NCBI RefSeq assembly: GCF_036588685.1
Contig: NC_086375.1
Coordinates: 41,199,270 to 41,263,269, forward strand
Reading direction: 5' to 3'
Length of the DNA stretch: 64,000 nucleotides
Source of the DNA: Mytilus trossulus
Taxonomy: Eukaryota > Mollusca > Bivalvia > Mytilida > Mytilidae
Shown piece after piece: positions 33,669-44,848 of the stretch; the first letter of the stretch is position 1, and each line of letters starts with the position of its first letter. A program made the position numbers and the translations under genes. The notes under the pieces were generated by a model. That model did not search any database. It saw only the letters and a program-made list of their open reading frames with translations, and was not told the origin of the DNA.

Positions 33669-35115
33669 ATGGCAGAAGAAAATAGAAACGGAGATATTTC
33701 TCCGGTGGAAGAAGATACTTTGGAGGATTCCTCTCGTGAAGGGCAGAAGCCACCTTCATCTTCGTCTGTAGTTACGAAGAAAAAGAGGAAGTCGAGGTCC
33801 AAGTATTCAGAGTTAGAAGATAAGTGGAACACAAAGTTCGGAAACTTAAATAGTAAGTTAGATAGCATGTTTGACTTGTTAAAGGGTGAACTAACAGCTA
33901 GACATGTACAGACAAGTACCGCAAATGGTGACAATATAAATACGTCTGATAATTCACTGTCACAAAGACAGTCCAGTTCAACTTCAAGTCTGTCACAAAG
34001 ACAGACGAGTAAAAGTCAGTCACAAAGACCGACACTTAGGTCTAGAGATTCAGATAATGAATCAGCTGATGATCGTGATGATGTAATGTCTTTGCAACCA
34101 GGTCAAAACGAAGTTTTGGGTTCAGGGACAGAGTCTGACAATGAAGGCTCTAATGATGAACAGTTGTCAAGTAAGGCAAAGAAATGTTTATTTGATATTT
34201 TTGGTGAGGATGCCATTGCCAAGAAAACAGAGAAAAAAAATTGGCTTTACAATGGATGATTCTCAAAAAGAGGTTCTAATGGGTCACTGGCGTGCACTCA
34301 AACCTAATTTAGTATCAGCATTTGCTGAAGAAACTAAAGAACTATTTCCTGTTGATGAGGAAACAGAAAAATTCCTTCAGGTACCAACTTTAGATGATTT
34401 CATTGGAAATTGTTTAGTTAAAAGACATGGCAGTAAAGCATCTTTTTCTAAAGGAAAAAATTTATGCTCCCAACCTTACAAAATGCTTGAGAAAATAGCA
34501 TATAGAGGACAGCAAGCAAGTTTCATGGGTATTGTCATTTGCATGTATATGCAACAGAGTCTTGGTAATTTATTAGAATTATTATCTGATGAGACGCCTA
34601 ACATTGATAAAGCTATTCAACAAGTAAGGGACATTTTTGCTATGTCCACGAAAGAGTTGGATCAAGCTGGTAGAGCAGGTGCGTTTCACCATATTTTGAG
34701 ACGTCAAATGTGTATGACTGATACATCCATGTTTCTACTTCATGATTCTAGAGACATTTCAGATTTGCCTCTGACTGGAGAAGGTGTTTTTGGGGATAAC
34801 TTAGTTTCTGCTTTAAAAGCTAGAAAAGACAAAGATAAAACTCTTGATGATTTGTTGCCTGATATTTTCCCAAAAGACAGGAAAAGGAAAACACCTTCAA
34901 CAGAGGATTCTAGTAAAGCTAAAAAGGCTAAAATAGAGAAATCAGATCAAAACAAAGACAAGTCATCTGAGAATTTTCGTATCCCAAAACTGTCTTCCAA
35001 CACAGGACCTAGAAAGTTCACCAAAAAGACAGAGGATGGAAAATTCTCCAAACCAGATACTGGTTACAAGAAGACTCCCTTTCCGGCTAGAGGAGGGAAG
35101 TCCTTTAGAAAATGA
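33669..35115 (+). pseudogene. DIRS gag-like ORF, frameshifted
   Basis: The first part, 33669-34259, starts MAEENRNGDISPVEEDTLED, with a Ser/Gln/Arg-rich stretch and acidic segments. After an A8 run at 34233-34240 the frame moves and continues as MDDSQKEVLMGHWRALKPNL to PARGGKSFRK (stop by 35115), with a Lys-rich basic tail. A 1-nt indel in the A run would explain it; slippage during expression cannot be excluded. A nucleic-acid-binding capsid role is inferred from position and basic tail; no zinc knuckle is seen. Confidence 0.8.
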
Positions 35116-37908
35116 CAAGGTGAGAATAGTGTTTCCGGAGATACCAGTAGGTGGTCGTCTTTTTCATTTTCTTCCAAAATGGGAAAAAATTACAAAGGAC
35201 AAATGGGTTTTGGCTATAATTCAAAATGGTTACAAACTGGAATTTTTACAAAAACCTCCGTTTTTAGGAATCAAAAAGACATTTGTAAATGTCACAAATT
35301 TGGAAATTCTAAAACAAGAAGTAAAAAGTTTATTAGAAAAAGACGCTGTAGAAATTGTGCAAAAAACACATGTTCAGACAGGTTTCTACAGCACACTTTT
35401 CTTAGTAGAAAAGAAAAACGGAAAATTAAGACCCGTAATAAATTTACGACCACTGAACCAGTATCTCAAGAAACAACACTTCAAAATGGATACAATGACC
35501 AAGGTTTTAAATTTAGTCAAGAAAGGAGACTGGGCTTGTTCTCTCGATTTACAAGATGCTTATTGTCGAGCCTTCGACTTTAGTCGAAAAAGCGAGACTA
35601 AGCGATCCTACTTTCCGTCGGCGTCGTCGGCGGCGTCAACAAATATTCACTCTGTGGTTAAAGTTTTTGAAATTTTAATAACTTTCTTCAACTATACTGG
35701 ATTTCCGTATTTTACTATAAATGGACTTAGTTTTTTCTGCGGGGAAACAAAACATTCACTCTGTGGTTAAAGTTTTTAGAATTTTAATAACTTTCTCCAA
35801 CTATCCTGGGTTTGTACCAAACTTGGACAGAAGCTTGTTTATGATCATAAGATAATATCCCGAAGTAAATTTTGTAAAAATAAAATTCCATTTTTTCTGT
35901 ATTTTACTTATAAATGGACTTAGATTTTTCTGCGGGGAAACATTAAATTCACTCTGTAGTTAAATTTTTTAGAATTTTAATAACTTTCTTAAACTATCCT
36001 GGGTTTGTACCAAACTTGGACAGAAGCTTGTTTATGATCATAAGATAGTATCCAGAAGTAAATTTTGTAAATAATTAAATCCATTTTTTCCATATTTTAC
36101 TTTTAAATGGACTTAGTTTTTCTGCGGGGAACCATTACATTCACTCTGTGGTTAAAGTTTTTAAAATTTTAATAACTTTCTTAAACTATCCTTGGTTTGT
36201 ACCAAACTTGGACAGAAGCTTATTTATGATCATAAGATTGTATCCAGAAGTAAAGTTTGTAAAAAGATTACTCCGTTTTTTCTGTAATTTAGTTTTAAAT
36301 GGACTTAGATTTTCTTACAATCATAAAATAGTAACAAGAGAAATATTTTTATTGATTTTTTTCCTCATTGTTGTTAAGCCTGAGATTTACAGCAAAAATA
36401 GGCGAGACACTGTGTTCCGCGGAACCCTTACAATTTTTTTTACATGTACCAATCTTTCCAAAACATCGAAAATATCTAAGGTTTGCAATAGACGAAACAG
36501 TGTATCAGTTCAAAGTACTATGTTTCGGTCCAACAAGCTCACCTCGGGTATTTACAAAGATAGTCTCAGTTGTAGCAGCACATCTGAGAAAACTAGGTAT
36601 AAGATTAGCAGTGGACCTAGACGATTGGCTTTTAGTCGATCAACAAAAATCCGCACTTGTAAAAAATCGAGACACAACCATCAGTCTCCTTACTTCTCTA
36701 GGTTTTATAATAAACACAGAAAAGTCAGAATTAATTCCTACTCAAACAATAACATACATAGGAGGACTATTCAGACTAGATCTAGGACTAGTGTATCCAA
36801 CTCCAGAGAGAATCAAAAACTTAAAAATAACAATTATTCAGTTAATGAGGGGTCAAATAACAGCAAGACATTATTTGAAACTGCTGGGCATAATAGCATC
36901 CTGCCTAGAATTGATTCCCAACAGTCGTTTGTTCATGAGACCAATTCAAATGCACTTGTTACAAGTTTGGAGACCCTCCAAAATGAGTCTGGAATATCAA
37001 ATTCCTTGTACACAAGAGCTGAAAGCTCATCTAGCATGGTGGTTGTGCCAAGCAAACACTATGAAAGGGCGGTCTCTATATCAAGGGTCAACAAGTGTAA
37101 CAATCACAACAGATGCCTCGATGACAGGTTGGGGGGTCATTTAGGGACTCAAACTGTTCAGGGTCTGTGGTCAACAAATCAATTGAGATTGCTCAAACAC
37201 ATAAACAATCTGGAGTTGGAAGCAGTATTTCTAACAGTCAAACATTTCCTGCCTGTTTTGAAAAACAAACATGTACTAATTCGGTCAGACAATACAACGG
37301 TAGTACAGTACATAAACAAACAGGGGGGAACAAAATCGATTCAGCTTTGCAGTCAGACATGGAATCTCTGGAATATGGTTTTGAGACACAAATTTGTAAT
37401 CAAAGCAGCCCACATTGCGGGGGTAAAAAATGTTCTAGCAGATCAACTGAGCAGGATCAAAGTAAGACCAACAGAATGGTCTCTGAACAAGGCAGTGATA
37501 AACAAGATTTTCTTGGAATGGGGATCACCAACAATAGATCTGTTTGCCTCGGCTCAGAATCACAAGTGTCCAGTGTTTTGTGCTTGGGATCAAGATCCAA
37601 CAGCACTGACACAGGATGCCCTAGCAATCGGATGGGACAGGATGTTTGCTTATGCTTACCCTCCTCTATCCCTAATTCCGAAAGTGTTACAACACATGAT
37701 AGATTATCAATGCGAGATGATTCTAATAGCACCTTTTTGGCCAAAACAATGGTGGTATCCACAGTTACTACAACGGTTGATAGCACAACCCCTACTATTA
37801 CCTCAATGGGAAAATCTGCTAGAACAAGGTCAGGGAAGATTAAAAATAGTTCATCCAAATCCAGAGATATTCAACCTGACTGCATGGCGAATATCGACAA
37901 ACAATTTA
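35036..37908 (+). pseudogene. DIRS reverse transcriptase-RNase H-methyltransferase-like ORF, split and frameshifted
   Basis: RT fingers and first palm part at 35036-35562: LEKDAVEIV, LFLVEKKNGKLRPVINLRPL, CSLDLQDAY. The tandem-core element interrupts after DAY, and the frame resumes at about 36442 with HVPIFPKHRKYLRF, VLCFGPTSSPRVFTK and the catalytic LAVDLDDWLL. RNase H follows (TITTDASMTGWG, LELEAVFLTVKHFL, IRSDNTTVVQYINKQGG, HIAGVKNVLADQLSR) with a frame change in a G6 run at about 37132-37137 that leaves one G too few. The end, SPTIDLFASAQNHKCPVFCA to APFWPKQWWYPQLLQ, is the DAM-methyltransferase-like module typical of DIRS elements. Confidence 0.9.
35563..36433 (+). mobile_element. Tandem-core element, copy C, inserted in the DIRS RT
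   Basis: Starts TTGTCGAGCCTTCGACTT (hairpin TTCGACTTTAGTCGAA) and ends with GTTCCGCGGAACCCTTACAA. Between are four to five monomers with TTCACTCTGTGGTTAAAGTT. The insertion lies between T residues of the RT reading frame right after DAY, and the RT sense resumes 10 nt after the element. Confidence 0.92.
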
Positions 37909-38864
37909 AAGCAAAAGGCTTTTCAGAAAACACTAGAAAATTATTATCTGCCTCATGGAGATCTGGTACACACAAAGACTACAAATGTAAATTTAGACAA
38001 TTCAGTAGCTGGTGTAATCAATGGAAAATTGATCCATATGTTGCAACTTTAGAAGAGTGTGCAAATTTTTTAGCATCTTTATTTGATAAGGGGTTAAAAT
38101 ATAGAACAATTGCAGGATACCGATCAATGTTATCCTCTGTGTTGCCTCCTGTTGATAAGACACCAGTAGGACAACATCCTTACATTATCAGACTTTTAAG
38201 AGGGGTGTTTAACAGTAGACCACCTGAGCGCAAATTGCTGCCAGAATGGGATTTACCACTTGTTTTGGACATGTTCAAGAAACCTCCTTTTACTCCGATG
38301 AGATTAGCTAGCCTTAAGCATCTTACATGGAAAACTGCCTTTTTAATAGCTATTACAACTTTTCGAAGGTGTAGTGACTTACAAGCTTTAAAACTAGGCG
38401 AAGGCTCTGTCAATATTCAAGAAAAAGGAGTTACTTTTTTGAGACATGGTTTAGCTAAACAAGATAGAGCTTATCATGACAATTCAAAAATTTTCATACC
38501 AGCTTTTCCAGAGAGCAAATTATTAGATCCAAAAAGAACTCTTTACATGTATCTGAAAAGAACAGATGAACTGAGACAAAATGGGGAAAAACAAGAATTT
38601 AAATTGTTTTTATCAATTAACAAGCCTCATAAACCAGTAACAGCTCAAACAATATCACATTGGATAGTGAAAACTATCAAGATGGCTTACAAGCAGAATA
38701 AAAAGCAAATAGGCAAAGTAAGAGGTCATTCAACTAGGTCAATAGGACCATCATGGGCCCTTTTTAAGGGAGTTAGTATGAAAAATGTGTTGGATAGTGC
38801 AGATTGGGCAAAATCCACAACATTTACTAAGTTCTATTTAAAAGATGTTAATGTAAAAGAATGA
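37884..38864 (+). CDS. DIRS tyrosine recombinase ORF, intact
   Basis: 326 residues from MANIDKQFKAKGFSENTRKL; the frame is open further upstream but overlaps the RT ORF, so this ATG is a reasoned choice. SAM-like core-binding part (RSGTHKDYKCKFRQFSSWCN, LASLFDKGLKYRTIAGYRSM), then the catalytic domain: first Arg in ITTFRRCSDLQAL, box II HSTR in GHSTRSIGPSWALFKG, and the nucleophile Tyr in TTFTKFYLKDV. It would join the retrotransposon circle to the genome. The only DIRS ORF here without a visible break, so it could in principle act in trans (inference). Confidence 0.92.
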   Translation: MANIDKQFKAKGFSENTRKLLSASWRSGTHKDYKCKFRQFSSWCNQWKIDPYVATLEECANFLASLFDKGLKYRTIAGYRSMLSSVLPPVDKTPVGQHPYIIRLLRGVFNSRPPERKLLPEWDLPLVLDMFKKPPFTPMRLASLKHLTWKTAFLIAITTFRRCSDLQALKLGEGSVNIQEKGVTFLRHGLAKQDRAYHDNSKIFIPAFPESKLLDPKRTLYMYLKRTDELRQNGEKQEFKLFLSINKPHKPVTAQTISHWIVKTIKMAYKQNKKQIGKVRGHSTRSIGPSWALFKGVSMKNVLDSADWAKSTTFTKFYLKDVNVKE

Positions 38865-39190
38865 GCTCTTCCTCGGCGAGTCGCTGAGGGAGAGTGTATA
38901 TATGTTTTTCGTTATGTGGGAATGGTGGTGGATTTTAAATGCACATAGATGACAGTTTGCCTGAGTGTTTAAAAACACAGGTTTTTAACGGCCAATCTGT
39001 ATGATCAGATGTTTTTCAACGTTGTTGAAATAAATATAAACTACGGAACTACATAGTAAGTGTACGTATTTCCATGTATAATAAGTTGTATATACTAGAG
39101 TTTATAGTTTGTGATTTATTGGAAGAAGAAGTATTTTAAGAAAACTTTTTGTCAAAACTTCCTGCTACAAATTATTGCTTTGTAATCAAT

Positions 39191-39312
39191 AGAAATCCTA
39201 AAGTACAAATGTACATATGTCAGGTAAGTACCTTAATTTATGATATAAAATTCAAAAATTTGAACTCAAATTCAAATTTTATGAATAAATTATACTTACC
39301 TGACATATGTAC
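39191..39312 (+). repeat. DIRS internal complementary region
   Basis: The left part (to about 39252) is the inverse of the left outer end 33464-33510 and the right part (from about 39249) the inverse of the right outer end 39481-39542. They meet with a shared AATT. An extra AAATGTAC is inserted near 39208. Confidence 0.9.
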
Positions 39313-39358
39313 TACCCACCCTTCCTCCCCAGGAAGTTTTTAAGTTTTCTTAACGGGG

Positions 39359-39501
39359 TCTTTCAAGCCGCCGTGAGAAAACTGATAAGTTCATGGGAAA
39401 CCGGATGTAGCATAACATCTGGTTCCCGCGCGTTTTGAACTTCCGGTCGAGTCTAATACCAACGAGATTGAAATCCTAAAGTACATATGTCAGGTAAGTA
39501 T
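39359..39501 (-). repeat. DIRS right inverted terminal repeat
   Basis: Inverse copy of the left terminal repeat, sharing GACCGGAAGTTCAAAACGCG and ACATCCGGTTTCCCATGAAC in complement. Confidence 0.92.
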
Positions 39502-39600
39502 AATTTATTCATAAAATTTGAATTTGAGTTCAAATTTTTGAAATTTATTGAAAATTATCAATACTCCCTTTTTAAGTGGAACCACTCATAAATTCGTTTT

Positions 39601-39700
39601 TAGCTCACCTGACGCAAAGGGCCAAGTAAGCATTTGTCATCACTTGGTGTACATCGTCTGTCCTCCGTTAACTTTTACAAAAATCTTCTCCTCTGAAACT
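39601..39700 (+). repeat. Start fragment of the TAGCTCACC tandem-core family
   Basis: TAGCTCACCTGACGCAAAGG to 'aaaaatcttctcctctgaaa' matches the start of 40766-41530. Truncated. Confidence 0.7.
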
Positions 39701-39939
39701 ACTATTTTTCTTTTATATACACATTAAAATTCAACTCCAATAAATCAATCTAAGTGTTTGAGTAGTTCTTAATACAGTGATTTTTTTTTAGAAATGTATA
39801 ATTGTTTACTTTTTTAAATGTTATTTGGTGGGAGAGTTGTCTCATTGGTAGTCACACCACATCTTCCTATATCTAGCATAAAGATGCGAAATAACACCAG
39901 TCCTGACTACTTGGCCTGTAAGAGTTCTATTTTTGCAGA

Positions 39940-41667
39940 GCCTGCGACTATTGTCACAGAGAGCTCGACATAGTGATAGAAATCTCGCGGCAGCAGTGAT
40001 GGCTAACTTCTTGTAAGCTTATTTTAGAAGGTGGAAGAGCTTGATGCTTCATACTTTGTATATAGATGCCTCACGGCACAAAGTTTCCGTCAGTCACATA
40101 TGTTCAATGTCCTTGACCTCATTTTCATGGTTCAGTGACTTATTGAAAAAAGTTAAGAATTTTTGTAATGTAAATTCTCTCTTATTAGAAGAAAAAGGAT
40201 AACTTTATTTGGTATGTGTGTACCTTGCAAGGTTCTCATGCCCGTCAGTCAGTTTTCACTTTGTAGATCAGTGAACAAGGTTAAGTTTTGATGGTCAAGT
40301 CCATATCTCGGATACTATTAGCACTAGGTCTAGTATATTCGGTGTATGGAAGAACTGTAAGGTGTTCATGTCCAACTGGAACTGTCACCTGACCTTGACC
40401 TCATTTTCATGGTTCAGTGGTAATAGTGAAGTTTTTTGTGATTTGGTCTGTTTTTCTTATTCTGTATGCAATAGGTTTACTATATTTGGTGTATGGAATG
40501 ATTGTAAAGTGTTCATGTCTAGCTGGCAGGTGTCATCTGACATTGACCTTATTTTCATGGTTCAGTGGTCAAAGTTTAGTTTTCTTGGTTAATGTTAAGT
40601 TTATGTGACAGTTGTAATGAAGCTTTATCTTAAGGCCTATCAGTTTTTGTGTTTTGGTCTTTTTTCTTATACTATATGCAATAGGTCAACTTTATTTGTT
40701 GTATGGAAGAATTGTTAGCTGTACAAGCTTGCGTGGCACGATTCATCTGACCTTGACCTCATTTTTAGCTCACCTGGCCCGAACAGCCAAGTGAGCTTTT
40801 CTCATCACTTGGCGTCCGTCGTCATCTGTCGTCGTTAACTTTTACAAAAGTTTTCTCCTCTGAAACTACTGGGCCAAATAAAATCAAACTTGGCCACAAT
40901 CATCATTGGGGTAACTAGTTTAAAAATTGTGTCCAGTGACCCGGCCAACCAACCAAGATGGCCGCCATGGCTAAAATAGAACAAAAGGGTAAAATGCAGT
41001 TTTTCGCTTATAACTCAAAAACAAAAGCATTTAGAGCAAACTGATTGGGGGGTTGATATTGCTCATCAGGTCAAGAACTATCTACTCTGTTCGGATGAAT
41101 TGGACAACTGTTTGTTAGAGTGCTGCTCCTGAAATGGTAATTTTATTGAAATTTTGCCGTTTTTTTGTTATTATCTTTAATATTATTATAGATAAAGATA
41201 AACTGTAAAAAGCAATAATTTACAGCAAAGTAAGACCTAAAAATAAGTCAACATGACCAAAATGGTCAATTGACCCCTTAAGGAGTTATCACCCTTTATA
41301 GTCAATTTTAATCAATTTTCATAAAATTTGTACTAACATTTTCCACTGAAACTACCGGGCTAATCATTATAGGTAGAGATAATTGTACGTAGCAAGAATT
41401 TTCAGTAAAGTAAGATGTACAAACACATCACCATCACCAAAACACAATTTTGTCATGAATTCATCTGTGTCCTTTGTTGAATATTCACTTAGACCAAGGT
41501 GAGCGACACATGCTCTTTAGAGCCTCTAGTTTTAGTTCATTAGTCAATGTTTAGTTTTCTTTGTTAATGTAAAGGTTATGTGACAGTTGTAATAAAGCTA
41601 TCAATTTAGGACTTTCGGCATAATATCAAGGACTAATAAAAAAGGCGAGACATTTGAGCGTGTGCAA
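39940..41667 (+). repeat. Third tandem-core repeat type, with a nested copy of the second
   Basis: Left end GAGCCTGCGACTATTGTCAC with CTCGACATAGTGATAG; right end 'aaaaaggcgagacatttgag'. Four units of about 170-260 bp share 'tgaccttgacctcattttca' and 'tggttcagtgg'. The last unit is interrupted at 40766-41530. Confidence 0.65.
40766..41530 (+). mobile_element. TAGCTCACC...CTCTAG tandem-core element (nested)
   Basis: Starts TAGCTCACCTGGCCCGAA, carries the units seen at 20760-22940, and ends with the hairpin GCTCTTTAGAGC followed by CTCTAGT. The host repeat reads 'cattt' before and 'tttagttcattagtcaa' after it, so the insertion lies in a T run. Confidence 0.75.
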
Positions 41668-42039
41668 TCTGATTTCTAAATCGTTGTAAAAATCTGCAAA
41701 CTCAAGTACATGTATTTCAAACATTTTATGTAAGTATCAAAACAATGAATAAAAGAAACTGGTTAACACTTTATTGAGTTAGGGAAAAAAAATAATAATG
41801 AATGTTCTTCAGTTTAGTCATTTAAACATCGTGTTGTTTATTCTTTATTCTCTAGATTTTTATGTTTTGTCATGTGTACTATAACTACTATTGTTTGTCT
41901 GTTTGTACTTTTCATTTTTAGCCATTGCGTTTTCAGTTCATTTTCGATTTATGAGTTTGACTATCCCTCCGGTATCTTTCGTATATCTTTTATAATTCTT
42001 AGAAAACGTACACCAATTGAAGTCATGTACTGATTTCCT

Positions 42040-42360
42040 TTTTGCAGAGTTTTCAAAGAGGGTATCACCAGCCCAGCAGTCAGCACTTCGGTGTTGACAT
42101 GCATATCAATTTTATGGACATTTTATAAATTTCCTGTGTAAGAGTTTTTCGAAAAACTAAGGTTTTTCTTATTCCAGGCATAGATTACTTGAGCCATATT
42201 TTTGCAAAACATTTTGGAATTTTGGGTTCTCAAAGCTCTTCAGCGTTGTATTTGTTTGACTTACGAACTATTTTGATCTGAGTGTCTGATGAGTCTAATG
42301 TAGACGAAACACGCGTCTAGCGTATTAAATAATTATCATGGTATCTTTGATAATTATTTC
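42040..42360 (-). repeat. Mussel interspersed repeat next to B-box copy 1
   Basis: Includes 'gtcagcacttcggtgttgac' and, inverted, the ATTAGACTCATCAGACACTC region related to 55259-55380. Non-coding. Confidence 0.6.
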
Positions 42361-42406
42361 CTATTTGGTTCTATATTCAAACAATAATCTGAATAAATCA
42401 TAAAAA

Positions 42407-44072
42407 CTACATTACATTGTACAAGACACACTCATCCTCATCACACAAAAGTAACATTTGTTTGTCTTTGTTGTAGTGCAATGACAATGGATTGATTAAA
42501 CCATCAGTTTGGATAGAAGTGTTCTACTTGACTTCCCGTCATGTTGTATAACTATCAGAGATTTCGACCCTTGATCAATAACAAATACATTTTGATGATC
42601 ATCCACAGTGCCACTCGTGCTGACTAAAGCTTCCTCCTTCCGAACCCATATTTCTTCACATGTCATTGAAATACAATGTACAGTATGGTCTCTTGCGTTG
42701 GTAACATACATTCTATCATTGATGGTTCCTATGTATGCTCCACAACTTGAGTTAAGATTTTTTAGTACTTTTCCCGCAATATTTGTTATAACAATGCAAT
42801 TTTGTATTCTAATTATAAAACCTTTGTTGTCCTGGTATGATATGCTAAAGCAGCGGCTATTTAAGTTAACTTTCTGAACGTTAGTATTGTTCTTTATATT
42901 CAAAATATCTATGTTATTATCGCTACTATTTCCATAAGTAACAGCAATACGTTCAGCGTCCATGACTGTTACGTCAAATGTTGGTTTCGAGCATGGTATG
43001 TCACGGATATGTTCACCTTCCTCACTATATTCCATCAATACGCTTGGTCCGTAAAAATTAGCAATCAACACATTACCATTTGTTAACATTGTACATCCAG
43101 TCATCGAAAGCCCCCAGAAGTCATTTTTCACTTTAAATCTCTTTTTCAATCGCAAATAGATGTGATCAATGCTTTTCATATCGAACACTCGCAGCTGTAT
43201 CTGGGCTTGATCTACATTTGATCCCTTGAACGGTAGACAGGTTGTAGTCTTTTTAAAGAATATGTTCCCGAGCTGACCAACTTCATTCATTAACGTGGTG
43301 ATAGTAGTGTGTAACTGTAAGTATATTTCATAGTTCGGTACTGAATTGATTCTTTCCCTTACGGCTTCTATCTCTTTGTTGACTGCTCCATTAATCTGAC
43401 GCGTTCCAAAGAAAAGTTGAATGTCGGATGCGAATGATTTCAATTGCAATGTTTGCTCTCTCAGACAACCTAAATGTTGTTCTGATTTTTTCAGACGGTT
43501 TAGAAGTTTGTTTAGATCGGATGTGCAGTTATGTGTTTTGTGTCTAATTCAACAAGAAGATTGTGTTCAAATTCCGCCAACCTTTTCACTAGGCTGACTC
43601 GAATGTTATTGAATTTATTTTTGATGGTTTGCTTATGATCTTCAAAATTTGCCAACGCTGAATCACGATCGGTAATGATTTCTTGAAGATTTTGTAATGT
43701 TCTGGTTAAAGTTTCCTCTAAATCAGCCAACGCAGTTAAACTTTTAGCATTTTCAGAAGCTTTATCTAAAGGAATGACATCAGAGCATGCTTTATGACGA
43801 GATATACAACCTAAACATACTGCAACATCATGTGTTTTACAGTACAGCTCAAGTCGCCTGTCATGGTCTTTACAATTAAAGCTAACAGTAATATTTTGTA
43901 TCTGCCGGAAGTCTTCAATGGATATAAGCCTGTTGTCACGTAATGTTTTGATAGATTTATGAACCTTTTCACAATCTGCGCATAATCCCTCTTCACAAAC
44001 TGTACACCAGTTTTCTGCGTTTTTCTCATTTTCTGTATAACCACAGGGACCGCAAAGAATCAAATCGGACAT
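42407..44072 (-). pseudogene. B-box (TRIM-like) gene, copy 1, two frameshifts
   Basis: One coding exon of about 555 codons if read through. N-terminal Cys-rich B-box-type fold (CGPCGY, WCTVCEEGLCADCEKVH at about 7-38), then B-box 2 (CKDHDRRLELYCKTHDVAVC), a coiled coil, and a C-terminal beta-propeller-like part (LTNGNVLIANFYG, TVDDHQNVFVID). No RING. The frame breaks near 43526-43540 (stop 43512) and again at about 42503, where one base is missing relative to copy 2 (stop 42496); the shifted frame runs on to TAG at 42407. An acceptor TTTCAACAG lies 10 nt upstream of the ATG, so a 5'UTR intron is likely. Related mollusc proteins act as ligases or adaptors; the function of this one is unknown. 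Assembly indels could mimic both breaks. Confidence 0.75.
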
Positions 44073-44579
44073 AGTTTAATACCTGTTGAAACAAATGTGT
44101 TACTTAATGTATTATTTGCTTTATTTTTTTTAAATGGTATACAAAAAAGTAGAATAACAAGAATACAGAACTCTTTAAACAAAATCGAAACATCAAAAGA
44201 TCAAATACATTAACATGTGAGAAATTACAGACATGGTACAGACATGGCACAGACATTTCCTTAGCAAAACAACACGATGACTGATTTATGATAAACAAGC
44301 CACGGCAAAAAGTATTACAAAAAAGAATGAATATTCAAGGTTAAAAACTATACGAAGGCTAATAAGATGAACTCAATAACAAATAGTAAAGATGATTAAC
44401 AAAACCAGTACCTAGAATGTATAATTTAAGACTATTATGTATTATTTGTTAAGTTGATATTAATCAACAAGGTCTTAGTATCTTTTGATTACAAAAAGGA
44501 AGTTTTATAAAGTCTGAGCAGCAGCTTAAACTCTAGAATATTTCATAAGTTGGGGAAAAAGTAAATCACAAAAATACTG

Positions 44580-44800
44580 AATTCCGAGAAAAATTCTAAA
44601 CGGAAAGCCCCCAACCAAACGACAAAATCAAAGGATACAATGCATAAAACGAATGGACAACAACTGTCATATTCCTGACTTGGCACAGGCATTTTCAAAT
44701 GTAGAAAATGGTGGATTGAACCTGGTTTTATTGCGCTTAACCTCTCACTTGTATGACAGTCGCATCTAATTTAATAATATTGATAATGATGCGTGAACAA
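44580..44800 (+). repeat. Interspersed repeat, one of four copies
   Basis: Shared words such as 'atggacaacaactgtcatat', 'cctgactt' and 'aatggtgg-ttgaac' recur at 57930-58290 and 62200-62400, and inverted at 53640-53800. Non-coding. Confidence 0.6.
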
Positions 44801-44848
44801 AACTAACAGACATAATAGGTAAAAATGTCACAAATAAAGGTAAAAAGT

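Larger units (their letters stand above)
33464..39542 (+). mobile_element. DIRS-type tyrosine-recombinase retrotransposon
   Basis: About 6.08 kb, or 5.2 kb without the later insertion at 35563-36433. Order: left inverted terminal repeat, gag-like ORF, RT-RNase H-methyltransferase-like ORF, overlapping tyrosine recombinase ORF, internal complementary region, right inverted terminal repeat. The internal region joins the complements of both outer ends, the hallmark of DIRS elements, which are thought to replicate through a circular intermediate and integrate with the recombinase instead of an integrase. No target duplication is seen, as expected. The copy is dead: gag and RT frames are shifted and the RT is split. 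Confidence 0.93.

Noticed and set aside
33548-33934. 128-codon open frame on the minus strand
   Set aside because: Antisense of the DIRS terminal repeat and gag-like ORF.
35179-35583. 134-codon open frame on the plus strand
   Set aside because: Alternative frame of the DIRS RT, without RT motifs.
36148-36440. N-terminal part of the long open frame that continues into RNase H
   Set aside because: This part is translated tandem-core repeat; the frame is open by chance and joins the RNase H frame only past the insertion and the G-run shift.
37457-37858. 133-codon open frame on the minus strand
   Set aside because: Antisense shadow of the DIRS RNase H and methyltransferase-like region, which shows conserved motifs on the plus strand.
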